Source of the DNA: Heliocidaris tuberculata
Taxonomy: Eukaryota; Echinodermata; Echinoidea; Camarodonta; Echinometridae
Assembly: GCA_025618425.1 (NCBI GenBank)
Contig: CM046844.1
Span: 16,750,920 to 16,814,919 of the forward strand
Direction: 5' to 3'
DNA length: 64,000 nt
Shown: positions 54,944 through 64,000 of the stretch, in pieces
How positions within the stretch are numbered: the first letter of the stretch is position 1
Layout of the letters: each line of letters begins with the position of its first letter
Program-made: the position numbers and the translations under genes
The notes under the pieces: model-generated
Database searches by the model: none
Told to the model about the DNA's origin: nothing
Seen by the model: the letters and a program-made list of their open reading frames with translations, nothing else

Positions 54944-57537
54944 CAGGGTTCGACATTAACGATAGCCCGCTAGCCAATGGCTAGTAAAAATCACGGCGGA
55001 CTAGCCAAAATCTGAAGTTTCTAGTCCGTGTGGCTAGCCAAAATATCACTCTAGTGTCGCACAAAGCGATGCTCATTGTCGACACATCCGACAATGATTC
55101 AAATTCAAACAATTAATAATCAGTGATTGACAATATGCTCTACATGTAAAGTATTTAATATATCAGATTTGTTTCATCTTAAAGTCTATAAAATCCGTGC
55201 AAGCATGCGTTCGCTGTCGACTCACACTTGATATTTCAGCTTACCAAGCTGTAGCGAGCACGTACGAGAGCTAGCTACAATGCAGCACGAGAGAGGTACC
55301 TAGATGTATATGTAGCTAATTGTGTGTGTTTGCACATACATGTACATGTACGTACATGTGTCAGATGTGTTTACGACGAGAAAGGGCGCACTGGTATGTT
55401 TACGTCCCCCCGCCCCCCCCCCCTTTTTTTTTTTTTTTTTTATTGGACAAAATACGATATCGTGCATACTAGGGCTTCACGATATGGCGTAATGGGTTAT
55501 TTGATTATCGTCAGCTATTAATATGCCTATATAACGTCACCACCCAAAACAGTACATTTCCAGTCACCTAAAATATAGCACAACTAGAAACGGTTACCCA
55601 CCCAGTCGCTGCATCACGATTCAAAAATAAGTATCACATTGTATTAAATTGAACTGAAAATTCTGATTAATAGGAAAATAGAATTATATTTTTTCGAACG
55701 ACGAGACTTTTTTCATCGCTCGAAAAATGTGGGGCGCAAGGAAAATTCAAACTTCGCGGTACAGGCTCATGAATAATAAATACATTCGTCACCTAGATAC
55801 GCAGGGTTGCTTGTTGAATATTCATGATTTGCCCTCTGCTGTCAAAAACATTATAATTTCTCATATTATTGGCTTTCCGTTCCGGAGTACGTCTTTATGT
55901 CGAAACTCCTCGAAAGTCATTATTTCTGGGAGTTGTTTTGGGTGACAATAGTATGATTTTCAAAAGCAAGGAATTGCTTTACCTTAATTTTTTTTTAGAT
56001 GTATTTTTGTTGTTTTAATAAAGCTTAGTTTGATCCAATCTCGTTCAGTATATTTGTACCTGTGCCTGCACAAAAGCACAGCCTTTATTCGGGGAGCAAG
56101 GAAAATTCAAACTTCGCGGTACAGACTCATGAATAATAATAATAATACCATCGTCACCGAGATACTCAGGACTACTTGTTGAATATTCATGAGTTTGCCT
56201 TATGCTGTCAAACACATAATTTCTCGTATTGGCTTTCCGTTCCGGAGTACGTCTTTATGTCGAAATTAACTCCTTGAAAGTCATTATTTCTGGGAGTTGT
56301 TTCGGGTAACAATAGTATAATTTTCAAAAGCAAATAATTATTTTACGGTAATTTTGTTTTTTAGGGGTATTTTTGTTGTTTTAAAGCTTAGTTTGATCCA
56401 ATCTCGTTCAGTATATTTGTACCTGTGCTTGCACGAAGCACAGCCTGTATTCGCCCCCTAGTCGTGCTAGTGGACTACATTGTACATCGTGACTTTGCTT
56501 GCGTCTTTTTCTTTGTCAAAATATTTTACTGATCCTTCACGATCTCTTTCATGTTTTTTATGACATTTTATTCCCCTAACCATTCTAAAACCCGTTAGTT
56601 TTTAGTGTTTTTTTTTTTCTTTCTATCAAATCATAACAAAACTGGATGCATTATACATTGATATTTTGACTGAACTTTAACATTAATAACGGATTTTGTG
56701 TTTCATCTGTGAATGAAACCAAAATAATTTTGGTAGGATTTCTTCTTACCGAGTTATGATTTACCCAGTTGTGTAAATTCTGTGGGCAGATAAAAAAAAA
56801 ATTATAAATAGACATCTGCCAGTGTGTAACTGTGGCATGTTCTCGTACTATAAAGTAAGAGATCATGTAACAGTTACACAGTTATATGTTAATATAGTGG
56901 CAGAGGCTGCAGTGCTACATGAAGATTCATCAATAAATGTCATGATGGCAGTTGAATTGTTGAATATCAGGGTAAATTCAAATGCCAGTCCGTTGACTTG
57001 GTATTAATTCGCTATAATTGAAGTGTGAAATGGTGTTGTGTAGTAAAATATCACTCGTGTATTCACCATTTTCCTGATCAAAGTGCAACATTACATAATC
57101 TGAACCGTCACTCAGGGGTAATAAGGTAACAACATTTCCTTTTATTTTACTCAAAGAGTCAGTATAAAATATGATTTACATTAAATGGGATAATTTACAA
57201 AACAATACAAGGAAGATATCAGTACAATATTCAAAATAAATTACTGAGAGGGCATCAATTCAGCCAAAAGGATAACCCTTATAGGATGTTTGCGCCATAT
57301 TATTATTTTTTTTTTGTTTTGTTGGGGGGGGGGGGGGTCAGAGCAGCAGAGAAAAGAATGGTTATTGCCAACTGGATAGATTCCGTCTCCGTAAACAGTT
57401 TGTTATGCTTTTAAAAAAATGAGGCTGGTAGACTAGTCAATTTTCATCGTGGCTAGTCAAAATTCTGGCGGACTACCCAAAAATAGAGCTAACTAGTCCG
57501 TCTGGCTAGTTTAAAAAAAAGTTAAGGGCAAACCCTG
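54944..57537. mobile_element. Element bounded by inverted CAGGGTT..TTAAC ends (2.6 kb)
   Basis: CAGGGTTCGACATTAAC at the left and GTTAAGGGCAAACCCTG at the right are inverted. The adjoining ~80 bp (GCGGACTAGCC, CTAGTCCGT-TGGCTAG) also pair. No target duplication found and no transposase. Contains a 360-bp tandem duplication and C/T runs near 55411-55440. Confidence 0.6.
55731..56454 (+). repeat. 360-bp unit duplicated in tandem
   Basis: AAGGAAAATTCAAACTTCGC at 55738 recurs at 56098. Both units share CGTTCCGGAGTACGTCTTTA, GGGAGTTGTTT and GATCCAATCTCGTTCAGTAT. Moderate divergence plus small indels indicate an older duplication than that at 1295-2725. A 72-codon frame exists in unit 1 only. Confidence 0.92.
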
Positions 57538-57540
57538 ATT

Positions 57541-57612
57541 AGGCTAGGGTTAGGGGTAGGGTTAGGGGTAGGGTATGGATACGAAAGTGCATTAGCGCCA
57601 GCTAGTCTGAGT
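57541..57612. repeat. Inverted flank with (TTAGGGG)n-like repeat, right
   Basis: GGGTTAGGGGTAGGGTTAGG then GGATACGAAAGTGCATTAGC; partner of 53533-53600. Confidence 0.8.
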
Positions 57613-57714
57613 ACAAGGTTATCTTCAGATAAGCTTGTACATGTATAAGTGGGTTTTCCGTAACATTAAGGTCCACTGCACATTATTGTGCACTTATATA
57701 AGCATTCATAGTCA

Positions 57715-57829
57715 TAGACCCTTGCCTATGTAGGACTGTGTCCAACATTCACTGTTGCAACAGTCAAAAACAGACAACAAAATTGCTCTAAGCAAGATTT
57801 AATTTTCTTAAATTAGCTATAAATCTATA
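57715..57829 (+). repeat. Repeat X, left half of interrupted copy
   Basis: GGACTGTGTCCAACATTCAC through AGCTATAAATC; continues at 63138 after the transposon. TA at 57828-57829 is the target dinucleotide. Confidence 0.85.
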
Positions 57830-58337
57830 CCGTGCGTCTCAAAAAAACCCCTACACTTTTGAAATGGCTGCCAAATGAAAAATATATATATATTGTCTTG
57901 ATAATGATTCGGGGGGAAAGATTTAACGTATAATGTATGGAAAGCTCATAGACTCAACTTTCATATGACACCAAAAAGTCCGAAAATAATTCATGCTTGG
58001 GTGAGCACTGCTCACTTTTGTAAAGGGTAGATCTATGAAAATTGGGTTGCGCAGGAATGGGCCTTCCAATTTGAGAGAGGAAAGTCCTTTGGAGCTTACG
58101 GAATTGAGGACGATATGAAAAATTTATGATCAGTTGTGATGAGTTTGGGTTGGCTGAGTGAAATTTGTGGTTTATGGGATTAACATTTTATGCATTCAGT
58201 GAACAGGAATTGCATTTATTATTGTAGCATTGTAACTTTCCCTTGTAAGTTGTAGACTCAGTGGTCATGGACAAGGTGGTGTGTTCATGGGAGTCAGGAT
58301 GGGATGATGGTACATGGTGCAGGGGAGGTGAGATGTA

Positions 58338-58346
58338 GGGTAGGAC
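58338..58346 (+). repeat. 9-bp target duplication, left (GGGTAGGAC)
   Basis: Identical to 58864-58872. The matching arm at ~62700 carries a single copy, the empty site. Confidence 0.93.
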
Positions 58347-58863
58347 TAGCTATACGAGCTCTGTGGCTTATCAATCTGGTACTGGCCACAGAGCTGTACA
58401 CTCCATGCCTATACTGTGTGTGGAGGGAGATATCAACAAAAAAATCTAGATCTAAATATCACCCTTTCCCACATACTGTGAGCCATGCAAACCAAGCTCG
58501 GAGTTTGCTAAAGGGGTTACCTTCCAGGATCAAATAAGATTGTAAAAATTGAATGAATGAAATTTTTTTTAAAAAACACAAAAATCGGCAGGTGTGATCA
58601 GGTTTTTTTTTACCTTTCATGTGTAACTTGTATATGGGACTACACAAATCTCACCTTGCATGTGTACAATCTTATTTGATCCTGGAAGGTAACCCCTTTA
58701 GCAAACTCCGAGCTTGGTTTGCATGGCTCACAGTATGTGGGAAATGGTGATATTTAGATCTAGATTTTTTTTGTTGATATCTCCCTCCACACACAGTATA
58801 GGTATGGAGTGTATAGCTCTGTGGCCAGTATCAGATTAATAAGCCACAGAGCTCGTATAGCTA
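58347..58863. mobile_element. MULE-like fold-back element, short copy (517 bp)
   Basis: Same family as 50948-53486. Arms 58347-58544 and 58665-58863 begin TAGCTATACGAGCTCTGTGG. The spacer keeps the inner part of the long copy's left arm (GGCAGGTGTGATCAGG), so this is an internal-deletion derivative. Perfect 9-bp target duplication. The homologous right arm of the host transposon gives the pre-insertion sequence. Confidence 0.93.
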
Positions 58864-58915
58864 GGGTAGGACTTTGTTGGTTAGATGGGATAAGGGTCAA
58901 GAGGACATGTATGCC

Positions 58916-58960
58916 CCTCCCCCCCCCCCCCCCCCTCTCTATCTCTCTCTCTCTCTCTTC
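58916..58960 (+). repeat. C-run and (CT)n
   Basis: Mirrored by a (GA)n and G-run at 62609-62638 in the right arm, with different lengths. Confidence 0.95.
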
Positions 58961-59098
58961 CTGGGTGTGCTTGTTCATATCTTGACAATTCATATTTGCT
59001 GGTCTCCACTCCAAAATATCCAGACCACCTTCCCTTATCCCAAATTCTACCTACATTTCCCAAATTGGACTGGTTGCTATTACCCATTGACACCTGAA

Positions 59099-59310
59099 GT
59101 CAATCACAATCTATCAGTCAATCAATCAATACCGTAAATTAGACAATCAACATTCAGCTATCAATCACTTAATCAACAATGTATCAGTCAATCGGTCAAT
59201 CAATTAATCAATCATTCAGTCACCATTCAGCTATTTCAATCAATTGATTATTCAATAAATCATTCATAATTAATCAATAACTCAGTCAATCACTCAATCA
59301 ACCAACCCAC
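59099..59310 (+). repeat. Degenerate (TCAA)n tract
   Basis: CAATCAATCAAT, AGTCAATC and related words over ~210 bp, just beyond the left arm. Confidence 0.9.
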
Positions 59311-59501
59311 CAGTCATTTTAGCAGTTGAGTTTCGCACAAGAAACACAGTGTAACACAAATTTGTAAAATGAACATGTCAGTCTTTTTTTTCCGTTGATT
59401 TTTATTCTTTTCAATTTTACAACTGTTTCATCCATCTTGTAAGAGAAAAAAAAGGGGGGAAAATATCTGATAATGGAAACTAAAAATCAAAGTCTTCCAG
59501 T

Positions 59502-60596
59502 TCAATGGTCCACATGTCCACCTCTTTCGATGCACAATCTTGCTCTCTTCATCATGTCCCGTATAGCTCTCCTGACCTTTGCTCTGTCTCGCCTGAGCTC
59601 ATCCATCTCGCGGTTGATTCTTCTCCTGATCTCGTCCAAGTTGACTGGAGGGGTAGTGTACACTTTCGCCTTCGGATATCCCCACAAGAAAAAATCCAGG
59701 GGTGTAAGGTTGGGGGAATGCGGGGGCCATTCAACATCTCGGTGCAAAGAAACAACCCGATCACCAAACAGCTGAGTGAGACGCTCTGTCACTGCTCTCG
59801 AACGATGACAAGGCGCTCCATCTTGTGCCCACCATACACGCTGAAAGCGACCGTTTCGACGATGGCGGTATCTTGGGATCCTGTCAAGGGCAGGGACAAC
59901 TTCCTCATCTGTCATCTGGACATAGGCAGCTCCGTTGACATTGTTGTCGAAGAAGACAGGTTCGATGATGTCTCCACTCCCTGTGAGGCCGGCCCAAACA
60001 GTCACCTTAGATCTGCTATCACTACGTTCATAGTGAAACTCATCAGGAGGGTGTCCCTGCTCTCAATATGCCCTCAGGTTGTGGGTATTCACTTGGGCAT
60101 TCAAGGCGAAGCCAGACTCGTCTCCTTTGAGGAAGTCATCCAGGAAGCGGGCAGGTCTTTGAAGCAGCTACTGACAAAACCTTAAGCGACGCTGGCGATC
60201 ACCCTGAAGCCGTTCATGACGCTTGATCATCTGATAGGGATGAAATGTCAAGTCCAGTCAGGTAATCCTGTTGAAGGTTGCGTGTGGAATCCCTATTTCA
60301 TTACAGCAACTGCTAATTGTTCCATCCTGGTGATCCTGAAGAGCTTGGTGTACAGCTGCGATGTTGTCCGCTGATCTTCCAGTTCTTCTCCGCCCAGACC
60401 TTTCTTGATTTTGGTTATGACTGGACCCTGTTTCCCGATATTTCCTGATATTAAGGTAGACTGCTGCGTGTGTTGGGCATCTTACATTCGGAAAGACTTG
60501 CCGGAACCTCCGAAGGACAGCAGTAACACTGTTACTGCAATGGTATTCTGTTACCATAAAAGAACACTGCTGTGGTGAAAACTGAGGCCTCTCCAT
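59502..60596 (-). pseudogene. Tc1/mariner DD41D transposase (three in-frame stops)
   Basis: This is the cut-and-paste DDE transposase of the surrounding element. The single frame runs 365 codons from MERPQFSPQQ to GGHVDH with no frameshift. The N-terminal half is a helix-turn-helix region of the DUF4817 type (VLRRFRQVFPNVRCPTHAAV, SGRRRTGRSADNIAAVHQAL). The catalytic triad is present: D in GDESGF (60120-60122), D in WAQDGAPCH (59820-59822) and D in WPPHSPNLTPLD (59694-59696). The last two have 41 residues between them, hence DD41D. Premature stops lie at 60258-60260 (TGA), 60168-60170 (TAG) and 60063-60065 (TGA). All could arise by single substitutions, so decay is modest. Full length for the family, inactive as it stands. 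Confidence 0.93.
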
Positions 60597-60653
60597 CTTT
60601 GGCTGTCAGTCCAAGATGAACTAGAACTTTAATTCGTCACTTGAAGATGAATT

Positions 60654-61612
60654 AGGTGGTCTGTCTGCCCATTGGCAAATTGCTTTGTAAGATGTGATAA
60701 TATTTGTGCAAGATAATGATCCTGATGATGTTGACAATGGATGGAGACTTGCGTCAAAGAAAATCGGACGATTTCATATTGCATTATACATGGGAGATTA
60801 ACCCATAGGTTTAATAGACGACAGGCATTCAGATTTCGCATAGGGTTGTACACAAACTACTTTACACTACTTTCCAATAGACATAACACGCAAAATTAAA
60901 AAGTTCATTACATTGTTTGTGATTGTATATGTTATAGTAGTCGAAGCAGATGGTAAAATAAAAGGCAAAAATTCAATTCAAAAAAATTCAAAATTCAAAT
61001 GTACAACTCATAGGCTTTCAGAAAATGTAAAAAAAAAATGGGGGTATCCAGGCATTCTGATGAGCTATGGCGGATTCCATATAGGCATGTTTTTAACACT
61101 TTACATTATATTGCCCATTGACGTGCGCACAAATTTGAAAGTTTGACGCGTGCGTGTTGCATTATGGAAGGTCGATAATGACTGTAAATGGTTGGAAATT
61201 GTCAAGAATAGTGTTAGGAAGACAAACCATGCGAAAAAAACAGAGTTTTTATGTTCTGTATGCTTACGAGTGCATCTAAGAATATGAAATTGACCGGATT
61301 GATATTGACCTTGATCATGCCAAATTTGAATGAAAAATTACTTTCCGTTATGAAGATATGATAATGAGTTGATTTTTACAAAATGGCGCCTTGATGACGT
61401 CATGATGACTCGATGACCTTGAAAAAGTTGCGAGAATGAGATTTTATAGGGCCTGATGACTGGTTGAAATTTGAAGGAAATTGACTTTGTCGATTTTGCG
61501 TAAACGTCTACACAAAAAAGTGACGGAAGAAATAAAAAAAAAATAAATAAAAATAAAGAAAGAAAATTCTGACAAAATTAAAAGGTGATCTGTCGATACC
61601 GACAGACCACCT
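60654..61612. mobile_element. Possible nested element with AGGTGGTCTGTC ends
   Basis: AGGTGGTCTGTC at 60654 is mirrored by GACAGACCACCT ending at 61612, and ATT follows or precedes each end. The right end is itself a 30-bp near-palindrome (61583-61612) after an A-rich tract. It lies upstream of the transposase start. No coding content recognised. Confidence 0.5.
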
Positions 61613-61711
61613 ATTGAGGACTGAGTTACAACTTACAGCTCTTAATTTATTCTTAATCCAGTAATGTGCCATTTCCATGTTAGCACTGTTATTTTTTACA
61701 TCTGTGACTTT

Positions 61712-62219
61712 AGGTGCGTCTTCATCAGAACAAAGTTCTGCTCTAGCCCGCTATTGCTGATCCGGTAAATTAGCCCGATCAGAGAATAGCCAGCTAATTC
61801 TCTGCTCTAGCCCGCTATTTCGCTCGAAAAGTCAGCCCACATCATCTTGGACTTATCTTCAGAATAGCCCGCTTAACCGAAAATCAGCCTGCTCTAGCCC
61901 GCTATTCCTCAAGCGTCTTCATCAGCCCGAAGTTAAGCCCGATCCCATCATGCACCTGTGCTCCAACTATCGAAGCACGATTTCCGGTTTCATGGTGTTG
62001 TTTGTATGTATCAGCTGTGCGCTAGCGCTAGCGCTGTGTGCATGAGCTGTACACAGTGCACGTACGTACGTTGCGCACCAACTTCGGGCTTAAGCTCGAA
62101 GTGGGGGTACTTCGGTCTGATGAAGACGCGATTGCAAACTGAAGCTAGCTTCAAGAAAATATCCCTGATCCACCTTGAAGCGGGCTAGAGCAGAACTTCG
62201 TTCTGATGAAGACACACCT
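61712..62219. mobile_element. Fold-back MITE with subterminal repeats (508 bp)
   Basis: AGGTGCGTCTTCATCAGAAC on the left pairs with GTTCTGATGAAGACACACCT on the right, and pairing continues through AGTTCTGCTCTAGCCCGCT. CTGCTCTAGCCCGCTATT recurs at 61738, ~61803 and ~61890. TTT on both sides may be the target duplication. Nested in the 5.3-kb transposon. Confidence 0.85.
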
Positions 62220-62476
62220 TTTGAATAAAAACGTTCAATGGATAGTGAAGAATTATACCCCACATTTCAATTATTTTAAGATTAGTTGAACATCTCTTTG
62301 ATTTACTTAACCCATAGACTACAGGAACCGGGTGGCTCCTGTATTAAGCCTATGAGAGTTAAAAAAATTCAGTAGTCAACGGGTTAATACCCAGGTGGGG
62401 ATTATGTAAATTGAATATTCAAATACAGTTTGTTGAAAAAAGGAATGTGATAGATGTTGGCTCCTGATTCTTCAGG

Positions 62477-63135
62477 TCATGGGTAATAGCAACAAGTCCA
62501 AATTTGGGAAATGATAGAATTTAGGATAAGGGAAGGTGGTCTGGATATTTTGGAGTGGAGACCAATGCATATGAATTGTCAAGATATGCACCAGCACACC
62601 CAGGAAGCGAGAGAGAGAGAGAGAGAGAGGGGGGGGGGCATAATGTCCTCTTGGCCCTTATCCCATCCACCCAACAAAGTCCTACCCTATCTCACCTCCC
62701 CTGCAACATGTACCATCACCCCATCCTGACTCCCATGAACACACCACTGAGTCTACCAGGGAAAGTTACAATGCTACAATAATAAATCCAATTCCTGTTC
62801 ACTCATGCATAAAATTTTAATTTAATAAACCATAAAATTCACTCAGCAAACCCAAACTGATTGCAAATGATCATGAATTTATCACATCGCCCTAAATTTT
62901 GTAAGCTCCAAAGGACTCACCTCTCACAAATTGGAAGGCTAATTCCTGCGTAACCTAATTTTCATACCCTTAACAAAAGTGAGCAGTGCTCACCCAAGCA
63001 TGAATTATTTTCGGACTTTTATGTCATATGAAAGTTGAGCCCATGAGCTATCCATATAAAACTTTTCCCCTAGAATCATATATTTTTTATTTGGCAGCCA
63101 TTTCAGAAGTGTAAAGTTTTTTTTGAGACGCACAG
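62477..63135. repeat. Right inverted arm of the 5.3-kb transposon
   Basis: Reverse complement of 57830-59098 minus the nested MULE-like copy. It includes AAAGTGAGCAGTGCTCACCC, itself containing the palindrome GTGAGCAGTGCTCAC, also present at ~58005 in the left arm. Confidence 0.9.
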
Positions 63136-63137
63136 TA

Positions 63138-63210
63138 TTACCTGATTCAAGGACTCTTCAACTGTTTACAGTGTCCCAAATTTGGGGATTCAGAATTGAA
63201 AGTGAAATTC
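63138..63210 (+). repeat. Repeat X, right half of interrupted copy
   Basis: TTACCTGATTCAAGGACTCT to GATTCAGAATTGAAAGTGAA, continuous with the following LINE frame. Confidence 0.82.
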
Positions 63211-64000
63211 TTAGGTGATTTTAATGTTCACATTGATGATCGTAATGATAACTTTGCTAAGTCATTTATGAATGCAGTTGAATCCCTTGGGTTTAAGCAG
63301 CATGTCTGCAGTCCCACCCACCTTGCAGGACATACTCTCGATCTTTTATTTACTAGGGACTCCAAAGATGTAGTTAATGTTAATGTTTTGTCTTCACTGC
63401 CCTCTGATCATTCTGCTATTGTTGCTACAATGAAGCTTCCTTCCCTGCGAAACCCCAAGAAGAGAGTTTCCACCAGAAAATTCCGCAGCATCGTCTTGGA
63501 CACATTCCAGAATGACATTAGGGCCATGTTTCGCCCACCTTCCGAACTGACATGTCCTTCTGAGGCCTTTGATCATTATAACACCTGCCTAAGGTCTCTG
63601 ATTGATAGACATGCCCCCCTTCAAGTTAAAACTGTCACGATTAGACCAAAATCACCTTGGTTCACCGATGACATCTCGGAAGCAAAGAGGCGAAGGCGAC
63701 GGGCGGAACGCCGCATGATCAAGTCTGGACTTTGTGCTGATAGGGAACAGTATCGCAGAGAATGTGAGTCCTACTATGAGTGTATAGTTAATGCCAAGTC
63801 TTCGTATTTCAGCAACATCATTGCAGAGTCGGACACTAAACAGCTATTCAGCATTGTTCGGTCACTTTCATCGCCAGATCAGTCTACTAGCCTACCAGAC
63901 CACTCTTCGGCTCAGAACCTCGCCAATCAGTTTGCCGAATTCTTCAGCGAAAAGGTATCAACTGTGATATCTTCCTTCAATTCATCAGTTTCAGATCCAG
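63211..64000 (+). CDS. CR1/L2-group LINE ORF2, endonuclease C-terminus to RT linker (partial)
   Basis: Open without stops for ~263 codons to the window edge. KFLGDFNVHIDDRNDNF is the endonuclease GDFN motif, SPTHLAGHTLDLLFTR and SSLPSDHSAIVATM are the C-terminal endonuclease motifs, and SPWFTDDISEAKRRRRRAER starts the RT linker. LANQFAEFFSEKVSTV leads towards the RT domain beyond the window. Upstream, the endonuclease N-terminus with its YRPP motif is missing, so either a 5' deletion has joined repeat X to the frame or X is non-coding leader. GC content is visibly higher than in the older LINE at 1-6.4 kb and there are no breaks, which suggests a young copy. Confidence 0.85.

Larger units (their letters stand above)
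57830..63135. mobile_element. 5.3-kb Tc1/mariner-type transposon with long inverted arms
   Basis: Left end CCGTGCGTCTCAAAAAAAC and reversed right end CTGTGCGTCTCAAAAAAAAC are flanked by TA (57828-57829, 63136-63137). The arms pair over ~660-740 bp of own sequence: 57830-59098, excluding a 526-bp nested insertion with its extra target copy, against 62477-63135. It interrupts repeat X, whose uninterrupted form is at 50685. It carries a minus-strand DD41D transposase pseudogene at 59502-60596, so it is a once-autonomous copy. Two or three smaller elements are nested inside. Confidence 0.9.

Noticed and set aside
59505..60185. 226-codon plus-strand frame over the transposase
   Set aside because: Shadow of the minus-strand transposase, which shows clear catalytic motifs and family-length collinearity; the plus frame shows none.
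1..64000. CRISPR arrays, tRNA, rRNA and snRNA genes
   Set aside because: Tandem repeats are present, but none has short direct repeats with regular unique spacers. I saw no cloverleaf with A and B boxes or recognisable rRNA or snRNA core. A covariance-model scan would be decisive and was not possible here.

Overview
Organism and overall character. The window is AT-rich, gene-poor eukaryotic DNA. It holds no bacterial-type operons and no intact host gene that I can recognise. Its content is invertebrate-type: non-LTR retrotransposon fragments of the CR1/L2/Jockey group and of the L1/Tx1 clade, Tc1/mariner-like and hAT-like DNA elements, many fold-back MITEs, microsatellites, and numerous poly-C/poly-G runs. 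Some repeats resemble families I associate with sea urchins and other marine deuterostomes: MITEs ending in GGGCCCCGTTGCATAAAAC, and an element beginning CCCCGCCGAACGAAGTTCGG followed by (CCGT)n. My best inference is an echinoderm or related marine deuterostome. This is recollection, not a database result.

Layout, 1-24 kb. 1-6.4 kb is a decayed CR1/L2-like LINE. Its reverse transcriptase carries a 475-bp TA-flanked MITE inside a tandem duplication, and a ~2.2-kb block of unrelated DNA splits it further on. 7.1-10.1 kb is a degenerate 3-kb inverted repeat enclosing a SINE-like unit and a MITE. 10.8-12.8 kb holds MITEs, an inverted-repeat element and two LINE tails. 13.27-20.16 kb is a 5'-truncated L1/Tx1 LINE on the minus strand. 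It is flanked by a perfect 18-bp target-site duplication and interrupted by at least four insertions, one of them a MITE inside a MITE. 20.2-24.7 kb is mostly unannotated, with a few MITEs and one possible membrane-protein ORF.

Layout, 24-50 kb. 25.1-31.05 kb is a large inverted repeat whose arms carry 18 copies of a GTTGCCATGGTAAC-like palindrome, and an internally deleted reverse transcriptase lies between the arms. 31.6-40 kb holds a hAT-type MITE, a 1.3-kb fold-back, and a 4.45-kb TA-flanked inverted-repeat element. That element's core contains a CGTA-word-rich block and a TATA-preceded 37-codon ORF with a membrane helix. A ~215-225-bp tandem repeat family forms five blocks between 23.3 and 50.3 kb in both orientations. 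The two largest blocks face each other across ~4.5 kb.

Layout, 50-64 kb. A MULE-like fold-back family is present twice, each copy with a perfect 9-bp target-site duplication. One copy (50.9-53.5 kb) is long. The other (58.35-58.86 kb) is short and sits inside a 5.3-kb Tc1/mariner-type element with long inverted arms and a DD41D transposase pseudogene (three in-frame stops). That element in turn interrupts a repeat whose uninterrupted copy lies at 50.7 kb. The window ends in an open, apparently undamaged LINE reading frame (63.2-64 kb).

How it fits together. The interest lies in the stratigraphy: empty sites, target duplications and nesting let insertions be ordered in time. Boundaries not backed by a target duplication or an inverted-repeat match are approximate. 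No identity percentages were computed.
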